Below, one piece after another: positions 8,643-16,683 of a stretch of 64,000 nt of DNA. Origin of the DNA: Martinezella rhizogenes (GTDB taxonomy: Bacteria > Pseudomonadota > Alphaproteobacteria > Rhizobiales > Rhizobiaceae); assembly GCF_027460065.1 (NCBI RefSeq), contig NZ_JAPYZZ010000005.1:62001-126000 (forward strand), written 5' to 3'. The notes below the pieces were generated by a model, which was given only the letters and a program-made list of their open reading frames with translations, did no database searches and was not told the DNA's origin. The position numbers and the translations under genes are program-made. Positions within the stretch are counted from its first letter, which is position 1, and every line of letters starts with the position of its first letter.

Positions 8643-9965
8643 TCACTTGCCCTGCGCCGCTCTGCCAAGACCCAGCAAGTGGTAAAACGCAATCGCTCCG
8701 ATTGTCGCCGTGCCGATGCCATCCAGCGTGAAGCCGGCGACATTGAGCTTGAAATTGCCGGCGCCGAGAACAAGCGCGATGCCCACGGTGATGAGGTTGC
8801 GCGGCTCGGAGAAATCCACTTTGTTTTCCACCCAGATGCGTCCTGCGGTCGCCGCGATCAGGCCGAAGACCACGACCGACAGGCCACCGATGACAGGCCC
8901 CGGTATCGTCTGGATGAGTGCGCCGAATTTCGGTGAGAAGCCGAGAATGATGGCGACAAGTGCTGCGACGATAAAGACCAGCGTCGAGAAGATGCGGGTG
9001 ATTGCCATAACGCCCATATTTTCGGCATAGGTCGTCATGCCGGTGCCACCGAAGGCGCCGGAAAAGATCGTCGCGATGCCGTCGCCAATAAAGGCACGGC
9101 CGAGATAAGGATCGAGATTACGGCCGGTCATCGCACCGATCGCCTTGATATGCCCGAGATTTTCCGCCACCAGAATGACGACGACCGGCGCGATCAGGGC
9201 AATCGCCGGTGCGGAAAACACCGGCGTGGTGAAGGCCGGCAATCCGAACCAGGCTGCGGCCGCAACGCCTGCAAAATCGACGGGCTTGCCGAGACCGAAA
9301 CCGTTTGCGAGCACGAGATAGGCAAGATAGGCAATCGCACCGCCCAGAAGAATGGGCAGCCGGCGCGTCATGCCGGGCGCATAGACCGCGATCGCACCGA
9401 CCGACGTCACCGTCAAAATCGCAATCCAGCGCGACAGCTGGTCGCCATCGGGATTGCCCGGCCCGGTGCCGGAGGCGCTTGCGATCGCAATGGGTGCGAG
9501 CACGAGACCGATTGCGGCGACGATAGCGCCGGTCAGAACCGGCGGCATCAGCTTTTCGATCCAGTTATGGCCGACGATCATGACGATGACGCCGATCAAC
9601 GCATAAAGCACGCCGGCCGCGATGATGCCGCCGAGTGCCAGCGCGATATCAGGGCTGGCCGCACCCGCAGCCGCCCCCGTTGCCACCAGCACGGGACCGA
9701 TGAAAGCGAAGGACGAGCCGAGATAACTCGGCACACGCCCACCGACGGCGATGAAGAAGATCAGCGTCGAGATGCCTGAAAACAGGATGGAGACGTTGGG
9801 ATCGAAACCCATGATCAGCGGCGCAAGCACCGTGGAACCGAACATGGCCACCACATGCTGCAAACCGAGCACTGCGGTCTGCCCGGCCGGCAGCCGCTCA
9901 TCCGGCATGATGCGCCCTTCGGTTTTCAGCCGCCAGCGAGGAAAATAACCACCGGTATCGCTCAT
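8643..9965 (-). CDS. Uracil/xanthine permease (NCS2 family)
   Basis: A 440-residue polytopic protein of the NCS2 nucleobase:cation symporters. Family landmarks are LGLQHVVAMFGSTVLAPL at the first helix, the ILVAENLGH segment with the substrate-binding Glu, and GTGMTTYAENMGVMAITR near residue 310. The TTYAEN motif and overall match point to the uracil-type (UraA/RutG) branch rather than xanthine/urate carriers. The ATG at 9965 follows GGGGGGA at good spacing; a longer frame reaches 10034 without a better start. No pyrimidine-catabolic genes are adjacent. Confidence 0.85.
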   Translation of the reverse strand: MSDTGGYFPRWRLKTEGRIMPDERLPAGQTAVLGLQHVVAMFGSTVLAPLIMGFDPNVSILFSGISTLIFFIAVGGRVPSYLGSSFAFIGPVLVATGAAAGAASPDIALALGGIIAAGVLYALIGVIVMIVGHNWIEKLMPPVLTGAIVAAIGLVLAPIAIASASGTGPGNPDGDQLSRWIAILTVTSVGAIAVYAPGMTRRLPILLGGAIAYLAYLVLANGFGLGKPVDFAGVAAAAWFGLPAFTTPVFSAPAIALIAPVVVILVAENLGHIKAIGAMTGRNLDPYLGRAFIGDGIATIFSGAFGGTGMTTYAENMGVMAITRIFSTLVFIVAALVAIILGFSPKFGALIQTIPGPVIGGLSVVVFGLIAATAGRIWVENKVDFSEPRNLITVGIALVLGAGNFKLNVAGFTLDGIGTATIGAIAFYHLLGLGRAAQGK

Positions 9966-10166
9966 CGTCGTCCCCCCAGGAAATGCCCGGCATGCATCTT
10001 CCGGGCTTTCCCGTCCCGGTTCGTAGCCGTGCAAAAAAAGATCTGCTCTTTGTGATTTGCGCCCGTCGCCCGAGACCGAATCGGTTGCCGGCGCATCTTT
10101 TCCCGGTTAGCGCGATTGCCGGCCGCTGTCATCGGGATTGGATTGTTTTCCAAAGTCTGCCGGGCT

Positions 10167-11570
10167 TTAGCCGAAGCGGCGGGTGGCTTCGCCCTCCAGC
10201 GAAGGAATATTCACCTTTTCGCGGCGGGCATTTTTCGCGTCGTAGAGCGCCTCATCGGCCTTACGGAAAGCCTCGTCGCAATTCGTTTCCCCGTCAGACA
10301 CACCGCTGAGACCAAAGGACGCTCCGATGATCATCGCCTTCTCCTGCACTAGATAGGGCTGGGAAAGCTCCACACATATTTGCCGAAAAAGCAACTCGGC
10401 GGCGGCGGTCGATATATCGGGCATCAGGACCGCAAATTCATCGCCACCGAGCCTGAATACCATATCCTGCGTACGGCAGCAGACACTCAGTCGCGCCGCC
10501 ACAGCCTTCAGGACCTCATCGCCCGCCGCGTGACCGTGACGGTCATTGATCGCCTTGAAGCCGTCAAGATCGAGACATCCGACAACCATCTGCCCGGCTT
10601 TCGACAACCTCTCGAATTCCTCCGCGACCAGCGAACGGTTTGCCAGTCCGGTGAGAAAATCGTGGTTCGCCGCATGGCGCATCCGACGTTCCGCCTCGAT
10701 GAGCGATTCGATCGCGCGGCGTGATATCCGGGCCGCGAACACGCAAACGACGACGAGAATCAGGACGACGGTAACTGCAAGCGGCAGTGACTGGCGCAGC
10801 AGGTCGCGTGCAGGCGTCGACGGCCGCCAGGACAACGCATGTGCCTGCCCGTCCGGTCCGCTGGCAATCTCCACCTTTGCCCGATCGTCGGCAACCTCCA
10901 TCGCAGGTCCGACGTCGGCATCGTCGAGAAGGAACCGATCGCCTAGAAAATCCTGCAGGCTGCCTGCGATCGGAATGGCGGAAATGAGAATGGGCGCTTG
11001 CCCGCCACGCGGGACGGCTGTCCTGAAATCAGGCTGGAAGAGGCTTGCCGACAGAAGAACTGCATCATCACCGATCACTTCGATTTTGCTGAAGGCAATC
11101 GGCTGTGGGATGCCTGTTTGCCCACCAGCCTTTTCTTTTTCCCTGACGGCATCGATCAGCGGGCGGGCATCGGCCGCGATTGTTGTCGCACCGCGCGCGA
11201 AAAAAGGGCGCTGTTCGAACTCGCCATCGGTTTTGGTGTAGATGATGTCACCACCACCGCTAAGAATTGTGACAAAGCGTGTGCGCGACGTGCCTATCAG
11301 CGAACGACCGATATTTCGGTCCGTCCACTCCAGATCGAAATCGTTGTCGATCTTGGCGACGGCTTCATCCCATATCGTCCAGGCCGTCAACGCAAACTCC
11401 ACGTCGGAAATCCAGATTGAAATATTGCGCGAGACCAGGGTTTCCTGTCGCTGGCGGATTTCTCTGTCGAGGCGACCGACACCGTAGTAGGGAATAGCAG
11501 CAAGGCCGACCAGAAGCACCGTGACGAGCAGAGCCGCCGGGCCAACGAGCCTGAGTTGGGTAAAGCGCAT
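10167..11570 (-). CDS. Membrane diguanylate cyclase with periplasmic sensor domain
   Basis: About 467 residues. A signal-anchor helix near the N-terminus is followed by a ~220-residue periplasmic region (SDVEFALTAWTIWDEAV...WTDRNIG) resembling CHASE4 sensors. A second membrane helix (PLAVTVVLILVVVCVFAA) follows, then a GGDEF domain with intact FRLGGDEFAVL. There is no EAL domain, so it should synthesise c-di-GMP rather than degrade it. The first in-frame codon (11576) is TTG; the ATG at 11570 is more likely. The ligand is unknown and it appears monocistronic. Confidence 0.85.
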   Translation of the reverse strand: MRFTQLRLVGPAALLVTVLLVGLAAIPYYGVGRLDREIRQRQETLVSRNISIWISDVEFALTAWTIWDEAVAKIDNDFDLEWTDRNIGRSLIGTSRTRFVTILSGGGDIIYTKTDGEFEQRPFFARGATTIAADARPLIDAVREKEKAGGQTGIPQPIAFSKIEVIGDDAVLLSASLFQPDFRTAVPRGGQAPILISAIPIAGSLQDFLGDRFLLDDADVGPAMEVADDRAKVEIASGPDGQAHALSWRPSTPARDLLRQSLPLAVTVVLILVVVCVFAARISRRAIESLIEAERRMRHAANHDFLTGLANRSLVAEEFERLSKAGQMVVGCLDLDGFKAINDRHGHAAGDEVLKAVAARLSVCCRTQDMVFRLGGDEFAVLMPDISTAAAELLFRQICVELSQPYLVQEKAMIIGASFGLSGVSDGETNCDEAFRKADEALYDAKNARREKVNIPSLEGEATRRFG

Positions 11571-11707
11571 CTTCAATCGACGTCCTGATTAGTTTGCAGA
11601 CGTCATATTGTCGCCGTTGCGTTTAAGACCGGTTACAACTCCGGAAGTTTTGATCGCATTGTCTAAAATTTATTCCACTAAACGAGCCACCTCAGTACGC
11701 ACGTAAC

Positions 11708-11760
11708 CCGGGGATCCCCGGCCCTGGCCCAGCGCCGAACCAGCCGGCGCCGGAAAAAGG
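11708..11760. terminator. Paired palindromes downstream of ampC
   Basis: A perfect 14-bp palindrome CCGGGGATCCCCGG (11708-11721) and a GCGCCG/CGGCGC stem (about 11731-11750) lie just past the ampC stop on the transcribed side. They could form a terminator, but only a short T-run (AAAAA on the plus strand at 11754-11758) is near, and it is on the wrong side for ampC. Tentative. Confidence 0.3.
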
Positions 11761-11763
11761 CTG

Positions 11764-12921
11764 CTACCTCGTCTTATCTATAGCCGTCAAAATCTCATAG
11801 GCCGCAGAGACGCGTTCCTCATTGGGATAGTTTTTATTGGCCAGAATAACGATGCCCAATTTCTCCTTCGGTATGAACGCCACATAAGCGCCGAAACCAT
11901 TGGTGGAGCCGGTCTTGTTGATGAAAACGTCTTCGCGCGGTTTCATCGGCGGCGAGATTTCGGAGACCGGCACGGTCTTCAGAAGAGCGCCGCCGTTCAG
12001 CTCCATCAGTGTCTTCAGGGGAGCCGGGTGGGTATATTGCTCCCAGACCATATCCTGCGTCATGGCGCCGACGCTGAAATATCCCGTATGGGTATTGATG
12101 ATCGCCTGCTGGATTTTCCCGTCCAGCTTTTCGAGACCCATATTGGCATTGACGAAGCGGATCATATCCTCCGCCGTCGATTTGACGCCATAGGCCTCCG
12201 AGGAGAGGACGCCCGGTGTCACGCGGGTTGGTTCGCCGGTTCTTTTATAGCCCTGCGCATAGTCATCCATCTTCGCCTTGGGCACCACGGTGAAGGTGTT
12301 CTTCAGCCCAAGCGCCGGGAAAAGCGTATCCTGCATGGCTCCATCAAAACCCTGCCCCATCGCCTTTGCGGTGATATAGCCGAGCATGCCGATGCTGGGA
12401 TTGGCATAACTTCTGTGGGTACCGGCCTTGTATGAAGGTTTCCAGGCCCTGAGATAGGCCATCAGCTGCTGTTCCGTCTTCACCTTGTCAGGCAGCTGAA
12501 TGGGAAACCCGCCGGCGGTGTGGGTGCCGAGATGCATCAGCGCGACATCGCCGAAGGGTTTTCCCTTCATGGACGGAAGATACTCACTGACCTTACCCGA
12601 CAGTGACAGCTGGCCATTCAGTTCCGCATAGGTGCTGAGGGTGACCGTGAAGGTCTTGGAGATGGAGCCGAGTTCGAACAGCGTCTGCGGGGTAACGGGC
12701 TTTTCCGTACCCTTGGACAGGACGCCATAGGTGAAGATATGGTTTTCGCCGTTGATGCTGATACCGACGGCCAGACCCGGAATGCCGTTTTTCTCCATGA
12801 CTGGCTTGATTGCGGCATCCGTTATCGCTTTCAGCCTGGCGTCATCGGCGGCAGAAGCCTGCGTGACCAGGCCCGTCGAGACCATGACAGCCAGTGCGAT
12901 ATGTCTGCGATTAAATTTCAT
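11764..12921 (-). CDS. ampC: Class C beta-lactamase AmpC
   Basis: A 385-residue serine beta-lactamase with a Sec signal peptide (MKFNRRHIALAVMVSTGLVTQASA). All class C motifs are visible: SISK with the nucleophile Ser, YANP as the Tyr-x-Asn motif, and NKTGSTNGFG as the Lys-Thr-Gly motif. It should act in the periplasm on cephalosporins and penicillins. The ATG at 12921 sits directly at the signal peptide; an upstream extension to 13038 has no family support. The neighbouring divergent LysR gene suggests inducible expression as in other AmpR-AmpC pairs. Confidence 0.93.
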   Translation of the reverse strand: MKFNRRHIALAVMVSTGLVTQASAADDARLKAITDAAIKPVMEKNGIPGLAVGISINGENHIFTYGVLSKGTEKPVTPQTLFELGSISKTFTVTLSTYAELNGQLSLSGKVSEYLPSMKGKPFGDVALMHLGTHTAGGFPIQLPDKVKTEQQLMAYLRAWKPSYKAGTHRSYANPSIGMLGYITAKAMGQGFDGAMQDTLFPALGLKNTFTVVPKAKMDDYAQGYKRTGEPTRVTPGVLSSEAYGVKSTAEDMIRFVNANMGLEKLDGKIQQAIINTHTGYFSVGAMTQDMVWEQYTHPAPLKTLMELNGGALLKTVPVSEISPPMKPREDVFINKTGSTNGFGAYVAFIPKEKLGIVILANKNYPNEERVSAAYEILTAIDKTR

Positions 12922-13019
12922 TTTTCGCGCTCTCCAAAACCTCAGGTGGATTTTCGGCGTCTCCGCCGTCCCCAGCGAAAAGAGGTTTAGCCGCCCTACA
13001 TTACACGAACAAACCATGA

Positions 13020-13035
13020 TATCTCGGAGGAGATA
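13020..13035. promoter_or_regulatory. Dyad in ampC/ampR intergenic region
   Basis: TATCTC-GGAG-GAGATA is a perfect inverted repeat 20 bp upstream of the regulator ATG, in the gap between ampC and the LysR gene. It is a plausible LysR-type binding element, though its spacing does not fit the T-N11-A rule exactly. Confidence 0.3.
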
Positions 13036-13055
13036 CAAGAAAATCTAGGTCTTGA

Positions 13056-13934
13056 ATGGTTCGGCAATTTCTTCCCCTAAACGGTCTGCGGGCGTTCGAG
13101 GCGTCCGCCCGGCACCTGAGCTTCACCCGCGCGGCCATTGAACTCTGCGTGACCCAGGCAGCTGTGAGCCAGCAGGTGAAAGGGCTCGAAAGGCGGCTGG
13201 GTGTCGCTCTTTTCCAGCGGCTTCCGCGCGGCTTGAAGATCACCGCCGAAGGTGAGGCCCTGTTGCCGACCGTGACCAGCTCCTTCGATCAGATGGCGAC
13301 GACGCTCGACCGGATCGAGGCCGGACAGGTGCGCGAATTGCTGTTTCTCGGCGTCGTCGGCACCTTTGCCGTCGGCTGGCTGCTGCCGCGGCTGGCGGCA
13401 TTTCAAAAGCGGCATCCGTTTATCGATGTCAGGGTTTCCACCAACAACAACCGGGTGGACATGGCGGCGGAGGGGCTGGATTTCGCCATTCGTTTCGGCC
13501 AGGGCTCCTGGCATGGCACCGATGCCTTCCGGCTGTTCGAGGCGCCGCTTTCGCCGCTCTGCACGCCGAAACTGGCGGAAACGCTGAAAGAGCCAGCCGA
13601 CCTGATGGATGCAACATTGCTGCGCAGCTACCGCGCCGATGAGTGGAGCACATGGTTTGCCGCAGCGGGCGTTTCACCGGCGGCGCAGGTGAATGCCGGC
13701 ATCGTCTTCGACACGTCGCTCGGCATGATGGAAGCGGCGCTTCAGGGGTTGGGCGTGGCGCTCGCGCCGCCATCGATGTTTTCGCGGCATCTGGCATCTG
13801 GCGCAGTCGTGCAACCCTTCGCCGTCACCATCTCGCTTGGAAGCTATTGGCTGACCCGCCTGCAATCGAAACCGCCAACATCAGCCATGCAGGCTTTTTC
13901 CGATTGGCTGTTCGAGAGCATCGGGACTGCGTGA
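13056..13934 (+). CDS. ampR: LysR-family regulator, AmpR-like
   Basis: A 292-residue LysR protein starting with PLNGLRAFEASARHLSFTRAAIELCVTQAAVSQQVKGLE, the AmpR/GcvA-type winged helix-turn-helix. The effector-binding domain follows (GLDFAIRFGQGSWHG around 145). Divergent placement next to ampC is the classic arrangement in which AmpR senses muropeptides: it represses with UDP-MurNAc-pentapeptide and activates with anhydro-muropeptides. The symbol is based on both sequence type and context. Confidence 0.85.
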   Translation: MVRQFLPLNGLRAFEASARHLSFTRAAIELCVTQAAVSQQVKGLERRLGVALFQRLPRGLKITAEGEALLPTVTSSFDQMATTLDRIEAGQVRELLFLGVVGTFAVGWLLPRLAAFQKRHPFIDVRVSTNNNRVDMAAEGLDFAIRFGQGSWHGTDAFRLFEAPLSPLCTPKLAETLKEPADLMDATLLRSYRADEWSTWFAAAGVSPAAQVNAGIVFDTSLGMMEAALQGLGVALAPPSMFSRHLASGAVVQPFAVTISLGSYWLTRLQSKPPTSAMQAFSDWLFESIGTA

Positions 13935-13943
13935 CCGACCCTA

Positions 13944-15152
13944 TCACATCAAGGCAAGCAGAACGCCGCCGACCGCGCAGAGCAGGACCACGGCCCATGG
14001 CGGCGTTTTCCACACCGTCAGCAGGATGAAGCCGGTGAGCGCAAGGGTAAAATCCTTCGGCGTGAAGATCGCGCTCGTCCACACCGGATCATAAAGGGCG
14101 GCACCGAGAATGCCGACGACGGCGGCATTTGCCCCGCGCATGGCGGCCTGCACCGTCAGGTGTTTGCGGAAATCCTCCCAGAAGGGAAGTGCGCCGACGA
14201 GCAGCAGCATGCCCGGCAGGAAGATCGCAACAAGGGCGATGGCGGCACCTGCCAAGCCGTTGGGCTGCGGCCCCACCACCGCACCGAGATAGGCCGCGAA
14301 GGTGAAGAGCGGGCCAGGCACGGCCTGCGTTGCGCCATAACCGGCGATGAAAGCGTCTTTCGTGACCCAGCCGGTCGCGACGACTTCCGATTGCAGCAGC
14401 GGCAACACCACATGGCCGCCGCCGAAGACCAGCGCGCCGGCGCGATAAAAAGCGTCAAACAGGGAGATGCCCTGCGACGCCGCCACTGCCGCAAGCAGCG
14501 GCAGAAAGCCGAGAAGCAGGACGAAGGTGGCGAGCGCACCATATCCGACGCTTTTCGATACCCGGAAGCTGAGATGGGTGGCCTGCCCCGCGGCACCGGA
14601 GCGACAGAAGACAAGCCCGGCGATTGCGCCGAGGCCAAGCGCCAGAACCTGCCCGAAGGCTCCCGCGATGAACACCACGCAGACAATGCCGGCAAGCGCA
14701 ATGCTGGCACGCTGACGATCAGGCGCGAGGCTTTTCGCCATGCCCCACACAGCCTGGGCCACCACGGCGACGGCGACGATCTTCAAACCGTGCAACAGAC
14801 CGGTGCCGACCGGCCCTTCGATCGAGGCGGCGACCATGGCGAAAAGAACGAGGAGAATGGCGGATGGCAATGTGAATGCCGTCCAGGCCGCGAGCGCACC
14901 GAGCGGTCCTGCCCTGAGCAGCCCCAGCGCAAACCCAACCTGGCTCGAGGCCGGGCCCGGCAGAAACTGGCAGAGCGCCACGAGATCGGCATAACCCGCC
15001 TCATCGATCCATTTGCGCCGCACGACCAGCTCATCGCGAAAATAACCGAGATGGGCGATGGGGCCGCCGAAGGAGGTGACCCCAAGCTTCAGGAAGGTCG
15101 CGAAAACCTCGCTTGGCGTGCCCTGTCTGTTGCTGTCCGATTCGGCGGGCAT
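13944..15152 (-). CDS. chrA: Chromate transporter, long-chain CHR family
   Basis: A 402-residue two-domain CHR transporter. The first half carries FLKLGVTSFGGPIAHLGYFRDELV and LCQFLPGPASSQVGFALG, and the second repeats the motif as FYRAGALVFGGGHVVLPLLQ and GYGATQAVPGPLFTFAAYLG. These are the hallmark FGGP and PGP-type signatures. Family members export chromate driven by the proton or membrane potential. ATG 15152 gives a normal N-terminus; the frame is open to 15194. No chrB regulator lies nearby, so control is unclear. Confidence 0.88.
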   Translation of the reverse strand: MPAESDSNRQGTPSEVFATFLKLGVTSFGGPIAHLGYFRDELVVRRKWIDEAGYADLVALCQFLPGPASSQVGFALGLLRAGPLGALAAWTAFTLPSAILLVLFAMVAASIEGPVGTGLLHGLKIVAVAVVAQAVWGMAKSLAPDRQRASIALAGIVCVVFIAGAFGQVLALGLGAIAGLVFCRSGAAGQATHLSFRVSKSVGYGALATFVLLLGFLPLLAAVAASQGISLFDAFYRAGALVFGGGHVVLPLLQSEVVATGWVTKDAFIAGYGATQAVPGPLFTFAAYLGAVVGPQPNGLAGAAIALVAIFLPGMLLLVGALPFWEDFRKHLTVQAAMRGANAAVVGILGAALYDPVWTSAIFTPKDFTLALTGFILLTVWKTPPWAVVLLCAVGGVLLALM

Positions 15153-15277
15153 GGTGTGTGTTGACGATTTCACGAAAAAGCTCCCTGCATGCAACAGTTG
15201 TTCGTCAACGGATCGGCGTCAAAAGGATTTCCGTATCAGACACTATTGCGACAGGGATATGAAGGGGCTGACTGCAT

Positions 15278-15311
15278 CGACGCCGGAAAGTGGGCCGACT
15301 TTCCGGCGTCG
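15278..15311 (-). terminator. Perfect 14-bp hairpin after the coiled-coil/protease cassette
   Basis: CGACGCCGGAAAGT and ACTTTCCGGCGTCG are exact complements around the 6-nt loop GGGCCG. The hairpin begins 25 bp past the stop of the last cassette gene and precedes chrA on the same strand. It is a very stable transcript end or 3' stabiliser, without a T-run. Confidence 0.6.
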
Positions 15312-15335
15312 CTCGATAATTATCCGGCAAAGGGC

Positions 15336-15818
15336 CTATCGCTCGGTCGGCAACAATGCGGTGAAGTGCGAAATCCAGCCATTTTCATCCGTGCCGCCGG
15401 AGAAACCCGTTGCTTCCCAGATGATGTGATGGCGGTTGCTGCCGTTGTGAATGGTTACCGCAGCGGCGATGGGGGTCGGCGATCTCCACGAAAAATTGCG
15501 GTTCGCACCCGGCGTCAGATGGCTGAGGGAGTCAAGCTGGACATCGTCGAGGAAGAGCACCGTGCTCATCTGGGTCTCATAGAGGTTCTGCCAGCGCGCC
15601 TGCGCCAAGGCATTCGCCGCCTCGACGAGAAGATTGCTCTGACCCACGGGATCAGCCAGTGCCGCCTGGCGCCACGCGGCGAAGATATTGGTGATCTCCG
15701 CCGTACTAAGCCCGAGGCTCGAGAGGAATTCGATGGTCTGGGCATTGCCGAACGCATTGTAGCCCGCTTCACCGAAAGGCCGGATATGCTTGACCACGAA
15801 ATTGCTGAGAATTGGCAT
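15336..15818 (-). CDS. Unknown small protein of the coiled-coil/protease cassette
   Basis: A 160-residue protein that I do not recognise. The N-terminal two-thirds looks helical (TIEFLSSLGLSTAEITNIFAAWRQAA; NLLVEAANALAQARWQNLYETQ). The C-terminal part is richer in beta-type residues (FSWRSPTPIAAAVTIHNGSNRHHIIWEA). There is no signal peptide or membrane segment. It is the last gene of the leftward cassette, 89 bp after the protease gene, and follows a GGAGACACAC-type ribosome site. A strong hairpin follows it. It could be an immunity, chaperone or accessory protein; nothing in the sequence decides this. Confidence 0.65.
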   Translation of the reverse strand: MPILSNFVVKHIRPFGEAGYNAFGNAQTIEFLSSLGLSTAEITNIFAAWRQAALADPVGQSNLLVEAANALAQARWQNLYETQMSTVLFLDDVQLDSLSHLTPGANRNFSWRSPTPIAAAVTIHNGSNRHHIIWEATGFSGGTDENGWISHFTALLPTER

Positions 15819-15907
15819 GTGTGTCTCCTTTGGACATGGGCCACTTGCTCCCGGACTTTGACGAGCGGGATGGGTTGGCGTTTATTGAGGGTTGATTGTG
15901 CGCCGGC

Positions 15908-16450
15908 TCAGGCGAAGATGACGGCCGTATGGGCGGGCGTTGCCAGGAACTCCTGCAGGCCTATCCGCGTCTTGGTGCCGCCCCGTCCAGCCGGCCACGG
16001 ATCGCGGATGTGAAGCTGGAGGCCTTTTCCTTCCTCCGTGTAACCGTAGACGAGGTAATAATGGATATTCGTACCGATCACGAAAACCCGGTTGTTGTCG
16101 ATCTCGCGCCGCACGATATCGACCGTCAGAGCGGGGACGAACTGGCCGCCCGTCGTCCCGTGGTCGAAAGCGTTCCACTGGCTGGACACCAGCTTGACGA
16201 CCTCGCTGTGCGGATTGGCGCCGCCCATCTCGTCGACATCACCGGATTGATCCAAAATCTGCGCCAGCTCCCAGCGCTCCTGAACCTGCGGATCGACCGT
16301 CGCAAGGGCTGCGGTGTTGCGCCTTGCGATGGCATATTGCGTGGCGGCTGCAAGCCCACGATAGGCCCGCACCATCTGCTCCACGGCGGCGAAGCACCAG
16401 GATGGCGTCTCCTGGGCGATCAACGCGGGAGGGTTATTGACTGTTGGCAT
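15908..16450 (-). CDS. Papain-like cysteine protease (C39/C70-like fold)
   Basis: A 180-residue protein opening with QETPSWCFAAVEQMV, the Cys-helix signature of papain-like peptidases such as C39 and AvrRpt2-type C70 enzymes, with the nucleophile at C19. The His is expected at H130 (IHYYLVYGY) and the Asp at D150 (HIRDPWPAGRGG), giving a complete triad in the right order. There is no signal peptide and no transporter fusion. The ATG at 16450 follows GGAAGGAGAAG; the open frame upstream of it is not protein-like. It sits between a 622-residue coiled-coil protein and a small unknown, suggesting that it processes or acts with them. Confidence 0.75.
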   Translation of the reverse strand: MPTVNNPPALIAQETPSWCFAAVEQMVRAYRGLAAATQYAIARRNTAALATVDPQVQERWELAQILDQSGDVDEMGGANPHSEVVKLVSSQWNAFDHGTTGGQFVPALTVDIVRREIDNNRVFVIGTNIHYYLVYGYTEEGKGLQLHIRDPWPAGRGGTKTRIGLQEFLATPAHTAVIFA

Positions 16451-16560
16451 TGGTCTTCTCCTTCCTGGAAATGACGCGGTCCGGGTTGCGCTTCGATGGC
16501 GTCCGGGGCCGGTCCTTGGTTGGCATCGGATGAATGTTGACGTCTGGGTGGTTCGGCCGT

Positions 16561-16584
16561 CCTGCCGGCATAGTTGCCGACAGG
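16561..16584. repeat. Small inverted repeat in 233-bp intergenic gap
   Basis: CCTGCCGGCA and TTGCCGACAGG form an imperfect stem between the 622-residue coiled-coil gene and the protease gene. No gene was supported in the rest of 16451-16683. It may attenuate read-through to the protease gene. Confidence 0.4.
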
Positions 16585-16683
16585 ACACTGCCCATGATCC
16601 AAGCCCTTTGGGGGACGGCTGCGGCTGGGATCATGGAGACGCTTCCTGCCGGGCCGGAGCAGGAGCGGCAGTCTCGGAGCGGA

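Noticed and set aside
11705-11721. ACCCGGGGATCC stretch resembling a cloning-vector polylinker
   Set aside because: The flanks do not match vector sequence and the run is simply part of a GC-rich palindrome after ampC.
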